Assembly (NCBI GenBank): GCA_964641545.1
Contig: CAZXLT010000001.1
Coordinates: 90,395 to 154,394 of the forward strand
Source of the DNA: CAZXLT01 sp964641545
Lineage (GTDB): Bacteria > Patescibacteriota > Saccharimonadia > Saccharimonadales > AWTP1-31
Length of the DNA stretch: 64,000 bases
Direction: 5' to 3'
The translations under genes were made by a program, and so were the position numbers. Positions 15,669 to 24,286 of the stretch are shown here, piece by piece. The notes beneath the pieces were generated by a model. The model searched no databases. It was given only the letters and a program-made list of their open reading frames with translations, and was not told the DNA's origin. Within the stretch, counting starts at the first letter, position 1. Every line of letters begins with the position of its first letter.

Positions 15669-18026
15669 TTATTTTTGCTGACTTGCTTGTTCGTCAAGTT
15701 GTGCCAGTTTGTACTGTGTGTATTTTTCGGCTGCCAAACGGGTTAGCTCTTCGTCTTCACCTTGGTTTACGAACTTCATAGCTTCCGCAGTCAACGGATG
15801 AACTTCGGCTACTTTTTCGTGCATTTGCTGAACAAGTTTTCGATAACCCGGGTGACCTTGAGGGCTGGTACGTAGCTCATGAAAGTGGAATGCTTCACGT
15901 GCATTATATGTAAGTTTCCAGCGCATCTTATGACCAAGCAGTGTAGCGTACTGCGCTTCGAGTTCGTACCCCTTACTTTGTAAGTAGCTGTACAGTTCGG
16001 CGCTAATATCAAAACATTTTTCAAATAATTCACTAAGTCCAGCTTCTTCGACCAAGGCAGGAATTTCGTATCCAAACCGTGGTGTTAGTTGTTGCCACTC
16101 TAGGTCGTCCACCATGCGGTGACGCTGTAAATCACGAAAGATGCCATAGTCGCACACTAAATCCCAACTGTAGTGAATTTTTTCCAGCGCTCTACCGGGT
16201 TTGTGACGGCGATTTAACCGTTCGCCCATATAGGCCAGGAATGCTTTTTGTTTTTGACTATATGACCAGCCACTAACTGCTGATTGCATTTCTTGTAAAG
16301 ATAAATTGGAATGTTCATACAACATGTCCGGAACAATATCCAGCTCGTTACGTGGCCAGAAGCTATTGAGGCTAACGGCTTCGTGGTCGCTACTATGCAC
16401 GGCAGGCAACATTTCTTTAGCAACTTCGCGAACGGCTTTTGCGGTCTGCGCCCGATACGCAATTATTGCTCCGCCCCGATCGGGTTTGTCGGCGCGTTCT
16501 AGAAACGTTGGGATAATTTTGCGCGCCTGCTCGAGGAGCTGCTGACCGATCGAACGGGCCTCGACCAGCTCGTCGCTTAATAGATGCATGATGAGGCTTT
16601 CGAGTGCCTGACCAGATGCGTAAATACCAACCGTTGCTGTGGTGGCAACTGGTAATACTGAACGAATCGCGTCGCAAGCCTGCGCGCGGGTTGCTCCCTT
16701 CCATGCGGTGTCTTGTTCTTCCTTAGGGACGGAAGAGTTGCTGCGTACGTAATCGGTCAAACGATGTACCATTTCGGAGTACAGGTCAAAAATAGTATTG
16801 AGTGCATGCTCGTAGCGTTGTGCCGTTTCGTCGTCTAGGTTTTTGGGCGTGTGGTATTTGTAGCGTCCGTCATCTTTGGTGTCGAAATAAATATAACGTG
16901 TTGACTGCTCAAGGTATGCGGCCAGTCGTCCCCACTCCAGCTTCTTGGTCATGATGTTGCTGCCCTTTTCGACAACCAGGTGCAACCCAACAAGCTGCTG
17001 TACAGAGTCGTCCCCATAGGCGGTTATCACGCGCTGCAGTAATTTCTCGTCCTTGCCTGCAGCGGCAGCAAATTCGTCCAAAATGGTTATGCGCATATCA
17101 TCACCGCGTCGGCTCAGACGTGCCATGGCTGCTGCGATTGTTGTAGAACTAAGTGCGTCAGTAAATGCATAAACATTCCCCTGGCTTGTGGTTACTGATT
17201 TTGCAAGGAAGTCTTCACCAAGTGGCGTAACAACATAATTTCCGTTTTCATCTTTTGACACAAACGATTCATTCGCGGTTGGTTTGGCTATAGAACTCGC
17301 AGCTGAAGCAGGCTTCTGTACAGCAGAGGGCGCAGGCAACATTGGTTGTATGCTGGCCCACAACATATCACCTACTACTTCTTTGCTCAACAGCGCCCCG
17401 CCCCGCACGCAATCGATGCGGTGGAAGTCTTTTGGAAAGAGTGAACACAGGTCGTCGTAAACTTCGACGCTGCGGCGTAAGTGGTTTATGTCGTCTTCGT
17501 GCAGGTCCCGCTTTTTGTCTGTGTAGCTGCGCGTTTCTTTTTTATCAACCATTTGCTGGGCGATTTCTGCGGGCACTCGTAACACAAAACTTTTAGTTGG
17601 TCGTGGGATTTGAAGCATTACGAACTCAAGATTGTCTAACCAAATGAAGTACCCGCGTCGCTCCTCGGCATTTGCAAATTTTGTGCCTTGGTGAGCCATA
17701 TTGCTACCAGTAAAGCGATTTGCAAGCACAATTTTGCCGTCTGCAAGTGCTTCGCGAATTTTATGAGCTGCTTGGTATCTATCGAGTGCATAAAACAACG
17801 ACCCAGTGTATGGACCAACAGCTTCTGCTGACCCGTACGCACCATTTAAATATTCTTTTACAAAAAAACTAGAAGGTTCGTCGTACTGCGGAAAGTCGAA
17901 GGTTACAACATCATGCCCAGCATCCGATAAGCGCTTGCGGAGTAAGTCAAACTGTGTGCCCTTACCCGAACCGTCGGTCCCTTCAATGACTAAAAATAAT
18001 CCATTGTTTTCATTGTTTAATGCCAT
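15669..18026 (-). CDS. thymidylate kinase fused to two ThyX-like domains
   Basis: The 785-aa protein is a fusion. Residues about 8-220 are thymidylate kinase (P-loop EGTDGSGKGT at 15-24, ANRFTGSNMAHQ, lid region with RSYTDKKRD). A Pro/Ala/Ser linker (225-255) leads to two ThyX-like halves. The first (about 260-535) has LEQSTRY near 372 and RSVLPVATTATV; the second (about 550-770) has QRHR near 634-637 and YNAREAFHFHELR near 707. ThyX makes dTMP from dUMP with FAD and methylene-tetrahydrofolate; Tmk phosphorylates dTMP. So one chain may carry out both steps. Each half keeps only part of the canonical RHR-x7-8-S motif. It overlaps dcd by 10 nt, which supplies dUMP precursors. Confidence 0.88.
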   Translation of the reverse strand: MALNNENNGLFLVIEGTDGSGKGTQFDLLRKRLSDAGHDVVTFDFPQYDEPSSFFVKEYLNGAYGSAEAVGPYTGSLFYALDRYQAAHKIREALADGKIVLANRFTGSNMAHQGTKFANAEERRGYFIWLDNLEFVMLQIPRPTKSFVLRVPAEIAQQMVDKKETRSYTDKKRDLHEDDINHLRRSVEVYDDLCSLFPKDFHRIDCVRGGALLSKEVVGDMLWASIQPMLPAPSAVQKPASAASSIAKPTANESFVSKDENGNYVVTPLGEDFLAKSVTTSQGNVYAFTDALSSTTIAAAMARLSRRGDDMRITILDEFAAAAGKDEKLLQRVITAYGDDSVQQLVGLHLVVEKGSNIMTKKLEWGRLAAYLEQSTRYIYFDTKDDGRYKYHTPKNLDDETAQRYEHALNTIFDLYSEMVHRLTDYVRSNSSVPKEEQDTAWKGATRAQACDAIRSVLPVATTATVGIYASGQALESLIMHLLSDELVEARSIGQQLLEQARKIIPTFLERADKPDRGGAIIAYRAQTAKAVREVAKEMLPAVHSSDHEAVSLNSFWPRNELDIVPDMLYEHSNLSLQEMQSAVSGWSYSQKQKAFLAYMGERLNRRHKPGRALEKIHYSWDLVCDYGIFRDLQRHRMVDDLEWQQLTPRFGYEIPALVEEAGLSELFEKCFDISAELYSYLQSKGYELEAQYATLLGHKMRWKLTYNAREAFHFHELRTSPQGHPGYRKLVQQMHEKVAEVHPLTAEAMKFVNQGEDEELTRLAAEKYTQYKLAQLDEQASQQK

Positions 18027-18727
18027 CGAGCTTTTAAACCTTCAATCTCCACCGGTTTACGTCGTTTATCTTTATAGGCCCGCGGCAGCATTTGGTCTGG
18101 TGACCAATTTTCTATAATTGCGCGCAAGTCCTGGCTGGCGGCGGGCTGATATTTGCCGCTTAAATTGGCGTACTCTTCCTCAACCGGTCCAGTTTCATAA
18201 AACACTAATTGAGCAATGCGCTCCCCGACAGGCAACACGACACTTTCGTGTTGGTTCATGTTATAGATCTCCATGGTCCAGCGGTTGATGTATCCGGGGT
18301 CGCCCCAGCCAGCATCTAGGCAAACGGCAACACCGTTTCGACCCCAAGTACTACGGGCCTGCATGGTACTGGTACCAGGTGCCTTTATTCCTATAAATTC
18401 ATGCGTGTGAGCCAGAATTCGCTCGCCGGGCCTGAGAACAATAATCGGCTGATCGGCTGGGATATTCTCGAACAGTTGCCGCCCGTGTTTGTTTGCCCAG
18501 TCTTGGTGAATCTCTGCCTTTAGGGCGCCGCTGAAATATTGGTTTACTGCAAACTCATCGAACGGGTTATAAAAGCCTCCCTCGCTTGGGCGCTCGGTGC
18601 GGTAATACCAGTTGCCTAACGTCACATCGATGCTACTGCCGGCAATATGGCGTTCGATAAATGGATGAAAAACAATATGACCTTCGTCAATCGCCTTTTT
18701 TATTTGGACGTTGCTGTATACCCCCAC
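18017..18727 (-). CDS. dcd: dCTP deaminase
   Basis: The 236-aa product has the dCTP deaminase core: RSTWGRNGVAVCLDAGWGDP and then GYINRWTMEIYN correspond to the family's R-S-S-x2-R-x-G and trimer active-site segments. It converts dCTP to dUTP, or to dUMP if bifunctional; the sequence does not decide this. The start is GTG at 18727 with GAGGAG 5 nt before it. It precedes the Tmk-ThyX fusion with a 10-nt overlap, so the pair forms a dCTP to dTDP route. The protein is longer than typical Dcd (about 190 aa) with an insertion near residues 45-75 and a basic tail. Confidence 0.9.
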   Translation of the reverse strand: MGVYSNVQIKKAIDEGHIVFHPFIERHIAGSSIDVTLGNWYYRTERPSEGGFYNPFDEFAVNQYFSGALKAEIHQDWANKHGRQLFENIPADQPIIVLRPGERILAHTHEFIGIKAPGTSTMQARSTWGRNGVAVCLDAGWGDPGYINRWTMEIYNMNQHESVVLPVGERIAQLVFYETGPVEEEYANLSGKYQPAASQDLRAIIENWSPDQMLPRAYKDKRRKPVEIEGLKARWH

Positions 18728-18831
18728 AAAATCTCCTCGTGGATATAGTTTACGAGATTTTTTGCCTTTCTGACAAGCTTATGCGTATATATTACAACTT
18801 AGTTTTTGCTACAGATTACAGGTGTTACGTT

Positions 18832-19590
18832 CTATGCTTTTGCAGCCTGGTACGCAGCTTGTAGCCGGTTGGCTACAAGGTCGGCGTGCAGTTGGACTGA
18901 TATCGTCATAAGGTCTTGTAGACTTCCGTTATTGCTAATTTTTGTATCCACTGCAATACGCGTACGTTCGCGCTCAGTTGGATCGGACTTGTCCATGATC
19001 GTTGCACCGGCTCTGGTTATTTTGAGTACCCTGCCACCTGCGGCGTGCAAAATATCTCCGTCACTGGGAAAGCGCACCCCACCGATAATAAACAATTGGC
19101 ATCCCTGACTTTCAGCAACACGGGCGCGGCGAATCAGCTCGTTATACCAAATACCACGATCAACATGGGTTACGCAGTAGCCGCCAATCCACTGCAACAA
19201 GCTGCGGTAGGCCGCTTTGTTCTTTGCGCCAATACGCTCTGTCAGTAATTTTGGCTCATGACGTGCAATGTATATGTACTCTAACAATTTCTCGTAATCG
19301 GTCGGCTGCAGACGCATATCGTGATCGTTCAACACGAGCTTTGCGTGGTCAATCCGGCTGTTAGTGACCGATTCTAGTATCCCCGGTAAATGACTGAGCC
19401 ACCTATTAACACTTTCTAGATCAGCCTCGTTCGGGGACTCCCACAAGAAAAACTTGTTGAGTCGATCTGCCACTTCGGCAACCACTTGGCTTGTCTCGGC
19501 CTGCTGGGCAGTAGAATCTTGTTGTGCAAGATAATTGGCAAGCGTTGTTTTGCCGTGTCCAATTGGACCAGTTATCCCAACTAAAACCAT
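18832..19590 (-). CDS. P-loop nucleotide kinase, dNMP-kinase-like
   Basis: The 252-aa protein begins VLVGITGPIGHGKTTLANYL, a Walker A motif. Later IIGGVRFPSDGDILHAAGGR resembles the D-V-R-F-x2-E region of phage-type deoxynucleoside monophosphate kinases, and ITRAGATIMDKSDPTERERT resembles their lid. CoaE-like dephospho-CoA kinase is an alternative with a similar start, but the later motifs fit the dNMP type better. It sits upstream of dcd and Tmk-ThyX on the same strand, which supports a nucleotide role. TATAAT lies 6 nt before ATG, a clear leaderless start. Confidence 0.65.
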   Translation of the reverse strand: MVLVGITGPIGHGKTTLANYLAQQDSTAQQAETSQVVAEVADRLNKFFLWESPNEADLESVNRWLSHLPGILESVTNSRIDHAKLVLNDHDMRLQPTDYEKLLEYIYIARHEPKLLTERIGAKNKAAYRSLLQWIGGYCVTHVDRGIWYNELIRRARVAESQGCQLFIIGGVRFPSDGDILHAAGGRVLKITRAGATIMDKSDPTERERTRIAVDTKISNNGSLQDLMTISVQLHADLVANRLQAAYQAAKA

Positions 19591-19623
19591 GGTCTTATTA
19601 TAGCTCTACCCTGCAAACCGCTC

Positions 19624-20577
19624 TTATAGGACTTGTTGGTCAAGTCGAATACTTGGACCCATTGTGGTTGTCAGGAACGCGGATTTTAGGTATACGCCCT
19701 TAATGCTACTTGGCTTGGCTGCTTTAATGCTGGCTAAGATTGCTTGCGCGTTTGCTAACAAGTCCTTTTGCTCGAAACTGACTTTACCAATTGCTAGGTG
19801 GATAATTCCTGTGCTATCAACACGATATTCGACGCGACCGGCCTGTGCTTCTTTAACGGCCTTTACTACATCAGGAGTGACAGTACCGCTCTTTGGGTTT
19901 GGCATCAGCCCACGCGGCCCAAGCACACGTGCATATTTACCAAGCTTCGCCATCATGGCTGGGCTCGAAATAAGCACGTCGAACTCGATGACGCCCTTGT
20001 CGAGCTGTTTGGTGATTTCGTCGGTTCCGGCAATATTTGCACCGGCCTTCTTGGCCTTGGCTGCATCATCTGCCTCTGCAAAAACAGCAATTTTAACTGT
20101 CTTTCCCGTCCCTGCCGGAAGTACCAAACTATCGCGAAGGTTTTGGTCGGCCTGACGTGGGTCAACATTTAGGCGAATGTGTAATTCGATAGCTGCATCA
20201 AACTTAGTGGTGCTTGTTTTGGCTGCAAGCTCCAAAGCCTCTTCGAGCTTGTAGGTTTTATCGGCCTCGATAAGCTTTGCGGCCTCGCGGAACTTTTTGC
20301 TCTTGCGCTCTAATCGACTGCGGGTTTTCGGTGCAGGCTTAGCGATTTTCGGCTTCTCAGCTTCCTCAGTCTTTGCTGCGGCTTTTCGTTCTTCCTTAGC
20401 CTCTTTTTCTTCAGCTTCCTTAAGCGCCTTTGCACTGTGCTTACCAGCTTTAGCAGTAACTTTCACTGTTGCTTCCTTAGCCGGAGCTTCTGCTTCAGTA
20501 GTGACCTCAACAACCGCTGTCTCTTCGACTTCTGCTGCCTTCTTTTTGGTTGATTCTTTCTTTGCCTTTTCTGCCAT
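19624..20577 (-). CDS. rplA: ribosomal protein L1 with long charged N-terminal extension
   Basis: The 317-aa protein carries a normal L1 from about residue 90 (SKKFREAAKLIEADKTYKLEE, then VLGPRGLMPNPKSGTVTPDV). The first 90 residues are an Ala, Glu and Lys-rich extension absent from ordinary L1 (about 230 aa). AGGAGA precedes the start. L1 forms the L1 stalk and often represses its own operon. A small unknown gene separates it from rplK. Confidence 0.95.
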   Translation of the reverse strand: MAEKAKKESTKKKAAEVEETAVVEVTTEAEAPAKEATVKVTAKAGKHSAKALKEAEEKEAKEERKAAAKTEEAEKPKIAKPAPKTRSRLERKSKKFREAAKLIEADKTYKLEEALELAAKTSTTKFDAAIELHIRLNVDPRQADQNLRDSLVLPAGTGKTVKIAVFAEADDAAKAKKAGANIAGTDEITKQLDKGVIEFDVLISSPAMMAKLGKYARVLGPRGLMPNPKSGTVTPDVVKAVKEAQAGRVEYRVDSTGIIHLAIGKVSFEQKDLLANAQAILASIKAAKPSSIKGVYLKSAFLTTTMGPSIRLDQQVL

Positions 20578-20633
20578 GATCTCTCCTTTGTGGTCCTAAC
20601 GGCTCTTTAGGCCTCCCACGTTAATTATGTAAT

Positions 20634-20948
20634 TTACAAACCTACTGTTGGTGCTGGGCTAGTCCCGGCATCAGGTATCGTTTCGACTGCTCGCTCTGTG
20701 ACCCTGTCTGCCACAGTTGTGGCTGCGGCGCTTAAATTGCCTATGCTTAGCGCTAAATCTCTGCGCAGTTCATCGGCTTGCTCGTTTCCATTGTCGCCAA
20801 GCCTTTCAAGAATACCAAGCATGTCAGGGACCGGACCATTTAAAAGTGCGGCTGCTTTCTTGAAGATAGTTGTCGCATCGTCTACGTCCAAGCGTAGTCG
20901 GGTAGTGACTTCGCTCGCAGCAGCAGTAGCCGGTCCGTAATGACCCAT
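20634..20948 (-). CDS. small unknown protein inserted between rplK and rplA
   Basis: The 104-aa product is helical, acidic and Ala-rich (TIFKKAAALLNGPVPDMLGI, ADELRRDLALSIGNLSAAAT), without Cys, signal peptide or membrane segment. It starts 3 nt after the rplK stop, so it is translated as part of the rplK-rplA operon. I recognise no family. Its position inside an otherwise invariant ribosomal pair is odd. Confidence 0.6.
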   Translation of the reverse strand: MGHYGPATAAASEVTTRLRLDVDDATTIFKKAAALLNGPVPDMLGILERLGDNGNEQADELRRDLALSIGNLSAAATTVADRVTERAVETIPDAGTSPAPTVGL

Positions 20949-20951
20949 TTG

Positions 20952-21386
20952 CTAGCCTTCGATCTCTACGCCCATGCTGCGCGCGGTACCAGCAACCATT
21001 TTCTTAACAGCTGGAATATCGTCAGTATTCATATCATGAGCTTTCGCTTCGGCGATTTCGGTTAATGCCTGGTCACTCAGTTTTTTTGGAATCTTTTCGC
21101 TGTTAGGCTTGCCCGAACCTTTTTTAATACCAAGTTTGGCACGGATCAAATCGTCGGTTGGTGCGCCGACTACACGGAACTCCATAGATCGGTCGTCGTA
21201 GATCACGATATGAGCTGTGACCGTTGCGCCCTGCATATCCTTAGTAGCCTCGTTAAACGGATTAATAAAGTCCATCATGTTGACTCCATACTGACCAAGT
21301 GTGCTACCAACCGGTGGTGCGGCACTCGCACGACCAGCAGGAATTTTCATCTTCAGGTTAGCTTTAACCTGTTTTTTGTCTGCCAT
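20952..21386 (-). CDS. rplK: ribosomal protein L11
   Basis: The 144-aa product is L11: VKANLKMKIPAGRASAAPPV and GSTLGQYGVNMMDFINPFN in the N-terminal domain, and the RNA-binding C-terminal domain ending MVAGTARSMGVEIEG. It forms the GTPase-associated centre with 23S rRNA. Transcription starts from the promoter at 21458-21486 and passes a hairpin (TGTCGG / CCGACA, 21422-21441), a candidate site for L1 or L11 feedback. Confidence 0.97.
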   Translation of the reverse strand: MADKKQVKANLKMKIPAGRASAAPPVGSTLGQYGVNMMDFINPFNEATKDMQGATVTAHIVIYDDRSMEFRVVGAPTDDLIRAKLGIKKGSGKPNSEKIPKKLSDQALTEIAEAKAHDMNTDDIPAVKKMVAGTARSMGVEIEG

Positions 21387-21457
21387 AGCTACTGTTCTCC
21401 ATTAGTTGATTAGATTGCATTTGTCGGTGAAGCATCCGACATGTGCGTAACACAACG

Positions 21458-21486
21458 ATTATACTACAGCTTACCTCTGTTGTCCA
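21458..21486 (-). promoter_or_regulatory. promoter of rplK-rplA operon
   Basis: TGGACA, 17-nt spacer, TATAAT on the minus strand, about 70 nt before the rplK start. Confidence 0.75.
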
Positions 21487-21494
21487 CTAGTTTC

Positions 21495-21528
21495 ACCTTA
21501 AAAAAAGAGCACCAACATGGTGCTCTTT
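21495..21528 (-). terminator. intrinsic terminator after the 117-aa membrane protein
   Basis: A 10-bp stem AAAGAGCACC / GGTGCTCTTT with loop ATGTT is followed on the minus strand by a run of T. A-runs on the other side could make it bidirectional. Confidence 0.85.
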
Positions 21529-21548
21529 GAAAAAACTCAATGATTTTG

Positions 21549-21902
21549 TTAACCGCGGCGTCGTGCACCAAACACAATCAACGCGTCAGCTGCTAGAGTA
21601 CCAGCTGCTAACGGAATTTCTGGAAGTGCTGGAGCGCTTGAAAGCTCACCTTGCTCGCCATCTGCGGTAACGACGCTAGTTGTTTCCCAAAAATAGTTGT
21701 TTACAACAGTTTCAGTGCCCCCGCCGGCTGTAGGTGTAGTGGTCACGCCATCATGCAAGCCGCGAATTCCTAATACAACGCCAGCTGTTAGCGCAAGAAC
21801 ACCTGCGCCTACCATTAGCCAGTTTGGTCCGTGGTTAGGGTTATGTTGTCGTGGTGCTTGGTTCGGTTGGGCTGGGCCCTGTGGGGGGAAAGGTTGTGTC
21901 AT
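21549..21902 (-). CDS. small two-helix membrane protein with Arg tail
   Basis: The 117-aa protein has a Pro/Gln-rich cytoplasmic-looking N-terminus, a membrane segment (about residues 28-46, LMVGAGVLALTAGVVLGIRG), a Thr/Gly-rich outer region, and a C-terminal LPEIPLAAGTLAADALIVFG followed by ARRRG. The tail (short motif, hydrophobic span, Arg cluster) looks like a surface-sorting signal, but LPEIP is not a canonical LPxTG. It has its own promoter, AAGGAG 10 nt before ATG, and its own terminator, so it is a monocistronic unit. Function unknown. Confidence 0.65.
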   Translation of the reverse strand: MTQPFPPQGPAQPNQAPRQHNPNHGPNWLMVGAGVLALTAGVVLGIRGLHDGVTTTPTAGGGTETVVNNYFWETTSVVTADGEQGELSSAPALPEIPLAAGTLAADALIVFGARRRG

Positions 21903-21937
21903 ATCTTATAAACTCCTTACAAAACTTTAAGAGCTAT

Positions 21938-21966
21938 ATATTAACAAAAATAAGCATTATTGTCAA
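21938..21966 (-). promoter_or_regulatory. promoter of the 117-aa membrane protein gene
   Basis: TTGACA, exactly 17 nt, TAATAT on the minus strand, followed by a leader of about 30 nt with AAGGAG. Confidence 0.8.
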
Positions 21967-21997
21967 TAATGTTTCTAAAGAAGTTTTTACGCTTACG

Positions 21998-22540
21998 CTA
22001 CACTCGTTTTACTTGCAAACCATCTAGTTCTACCGGTGTTTCGCGACCAAACATGTTGACCAAGACCTTTAGCTTGCCTTTAGCTGCGTCAATCTCGTTA
22101 ATAGAACCATCGAAACCTTTGAATGGTCCATCAATGATATTGACCACTTCACCTTCTTTGAAGTCGATATTGTGCTTCGGTTGGCTTAGCCCCATGCGCT
22201 TGTTGATCTTGTCCATTTCGTCCTGGCTAACGGGTGTAGGATCCGTGCCGCTACCGACAAATCCGGTTACTGATGGAGTGTTACGCACAATGTACCAGGC
22301 ATCTTCGCTCAGTTTCATTTCCACCAGCACATAGCCCTGGAAGATACGCTTTTCAACGACTTTTCGTTTGCCGTTCTTGATCTCGATCATTTTTTCTTTT
22401 GGTACCAATACCTGAAAGATTTTATCTTTCATATCTAGCGAGTCAGCGCGCTGGCGAATACTCTCTGCCACTTTTTCTTCATAACCACTGTAGGTGTGGA
22501 TGGCGTACCATTGTTTGCTGGTGTCATATCGTTTTGTCAT
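21998..22540 (-). CDS. nusG: transcription antitermination factor NusG
   Basis: The 180-aa product has the NGN domain (WYAIHTYSGYEEKVAESIRQ, KRIFQGYVLVEM, VRNTPSVTGFVG) and the C-terminal KOW domain (GEVVNIIDGPFKGFDGSINE). NusG binds the RNA polymerase clamp and couples transcription to Rho or the ribosome. It follows secE by 18 nt, the usual secE-nusG order. AGGAG precedes the ATG. Confidence 0.97.
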   Translation of the reverse strand: MTKRYDTSKQWYAIHTYSGYEEKVAESIRQRADSLDMKDKIFQVLVPKEKMIEIKNGKRKVVEKRIFQGYVLVEMKLSEDAWYIVRNTPSVTGFVGSGTDPTPVSQDEMDKINKRMGLSQPKHNIDFKEGEVVNIIDGPFKGFDGSINEIDAAKGKLKVLVNMFGRETPVELDGLQVKRV

Positions 22541-22558
22541 TGTTACTCCTGATTGATC

Positions 22559-22972
22559 CTAGTTTAGTAATAGCTGTTTAAATACTTTGTCGAGTCCGTA
22601 GTCTACCACTGTAATCAGTGTGCTAAAAACTATGGCAAACACAAATACGGCTGTTGTAAGTTGGCGGGTTTCTCGACGCGTTGGCCAGGTTACCTGGCGA
22701 ACCTCTCGCCAAGAGTTCCGAACGTACGAGAGTAACAAAATGCTTGCCAGAACTCGGCCAATAAAGCGAACGGGACGGGTTTTAAACGGCCAAAGCAAGA
22801 AACGCAGGGGTCGAAACAGTCTTGCGACTGCGAGTACTGCGGTTTTTGCAGGAGTTGCCGCTTTTGTTGCGGCAGCTCGTAATCGACGCGGTTTGGCAGC
22901 TTTTTTGCTGGCAGTTTGCGTTTTTGTTCGCACTGTTTCGGCTGGTTTTCGCATTCGTGGTGCTTTTGGCAC
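22559..22972 (-). CDS. secE: preprotein translocase subunit SecE
   Basis: The 137-aa product has a Lys/Arg/Ala-rich N-terminal extension (about 70 residues) and the SecE core: SWREVRQVTWPTRRET followed by the membrane segment TTAVFVFAIVFSTLITVVDY. It stabilises SecY in the translocon. The start is GTG at 22972 with AGGAG 6 nt before it. Upstream, a terminator hairpin (23001-23026) stands between it and the histidine kinase gene. Confidence 0.93.
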   Translation of the reverse strand: MPKAPRMRKPAETVRTKTQTASKKAAKPRRLRAAATKAATPAKTAVLAVARLFRPLRFLLWPFKTRPVRFIGRVLASILLLSYVRNSWREVRQVTWPTRRETRQLTTAVFVFAIVFSTLITVVDYGLDKVFKQLLLN

Positions 22973-23000
22973 AAATTGCTCCTGAAACTTACACTAAATT

Positions 23001-23026
23001 AAAAAACCCTAGCATGATGCTTGGGG
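23001..23026 (-). terminator. intrinsic terminator between histidine kinase and secE
   Basis: Minus strand stem CCC-A-AGCA / TGCT-A-GGG with a 3-nt loop and one mismatch, followed by TTTTTT. It probably ends the kinase gene. A TTGACA lies further upstream at about 23052, so secE RNA may have to pass it. Confidence 0.6.
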
Positions 23027-23069
23027 TCAATATGTCAAGCATACTACAGCAACTACAGAGGTGTCAACG

Positions 23070-24251
23070 TTATGATTTGCTGGGCTTTTCTTCTGTCGTT
23101 GCATCTCCGGTCGCCTTTTTAGCTAGGTTAGGTACATAAATTCTGAATGTTGAACCCTTGTTTAGTTCACTTTCCAGATCAATTCTAGCTTTAATCAGCT
23201 TAGTCAGCTTAGCTGTTACGTACAAGCCGAGACCAGTTCCGCCGCTTTCTCGTGTTCTAAAATCTTCCGATCGAAAGAACTTATCGAACACTTTTTCTTG
23301 GTCGCCGCGGCTAATGCCAATACCTGTGTCTCGTACCTCGAACAGAACACCTTTGTCTTGGGGTTTTGCCGACAAAGTCACACTCCCTTTTTGCGTGTAT
23401 TTTATTGCGTTGGTAATAAAGTTCTGTAGAATTTCATGCACGTACAGTTTGCTGCTGTAGAGCAGTTCAAGTGTTTTATCTATTTCGGTGTGCATTTGTA
23501 GCCCTTTGGTTTCGGCCTGAGTTTTATAGCCGTCGCCAAGTTCGGTGACCAGATCATGCACGTTGATATCTTCAGCCTCTATGGCCAAACTGCCTCGCTC
23601 GGCGCGCGACAACATTGAAAGATCGTTAATCATGCCAGACAAAAAGGCTACCTGATCGTATGCTTGTTTAACCGTCTGGGCTATTTCTGGAATATTTTTG
23701 TGTTTTTCGATAATGAACTTGGCGTTACTCAAGTTCCCTTCGGCAATGGCAATTGGCGTGCGTAGCTCATGGCTAACCACACTAATAAACTCATCTCGCT
23801 CTTCTTCCAAAGACTTTTCGTGCGTGATATCGCGAAGCACCACCACATAACCTTGGTCGGCATTTTTTCCATAGCCCAAATGCACCGGCGCAATGCTGAT
23901 ATACAGGTTAATAAGGCTGTCGTCGTCGTACTCGAGCCGATAATCGCGTGAAACAAACGATGTTTTGGTTTTTTTCAGAAGATCATGCAGGTCGACTTTC
24001 TTCTTGTTTTTATCGGTGAGCTTGAACACCTTGGCAAGATCCATACCCTGTTGCAAGGTGTTAATGTCAAGAATATTAAGGGCCGCGCCGTTGTACACGA
24101 CTACCTTCAGGTCGTTATCAACCGCAATGACTCCGTCCGCCATACTGTTGATAAGGCTTGTTAGGCGTTCGCGCTCCAGGTTTGCAGCTATTGGCGCCGA
24201 TGCAGGCGTCTCGGTTTTTTTGGCGGGTTTTTTCACACTTTTTGTAGGCAT
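23070..24251 (-). CDS. soluble PAS-domain histidine kinase, orphan
   Basis: The 393-aa kinase has a Lys/Ala-rich start, a PAS domain (about 28-150: NSMADGVIAVDNDLKVVVYN, ITHEKSLEEERDEF), a HisKA domain with the H-box SVVSHELRTP, and an ATPase domain with NAIKYT, DTGIGIS and GGTGLGL. There is no membrane segment, so it senses a cytoplasmic signal. No response regulator is adjacent. I chose the ATG at 24251 over the track-like upstream start because CATAAT ends 6 nt before it (leaderless). Confidence 0.9.
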   Translation of the reverse strand: MPTKSVKKPAKKTETPASAPIAANLERERLTSLINSMADGVIAVDNDLKVVVYNGAALNILDINTLQQGMDLAKVFKLTDKNKKKVDLHDLLKKTKTSFVSRDYRLEYDDDSLINLYISIAPVHLGYGKNADQGYVVVLRDITHEKSLEEERDEFISVVSHELRTPIAIAEGNLSNAKFIIEKHKNIPEIAQTVKQAYDQVAFLSGMINDLSMLSRAERGSLAIEAEDINVHDLVTELGDGYKTQAETKGLQMHTEIDKTLELLYSSKLYVHEILQNFITNAIKYTQKGSVTLSAKPQDKGVLFEVRDTGIGISRGDQEKVFDKFFRSEDFRTRESGGTGLGLYVTAKLTKLIKARIDLESELNKGSTFRIYVPNLAKKATGDATTEEKPSKS

Positions 24252-24286
24252 AACCGTATTATGCCACAAACATACTTCAAAGCCTG

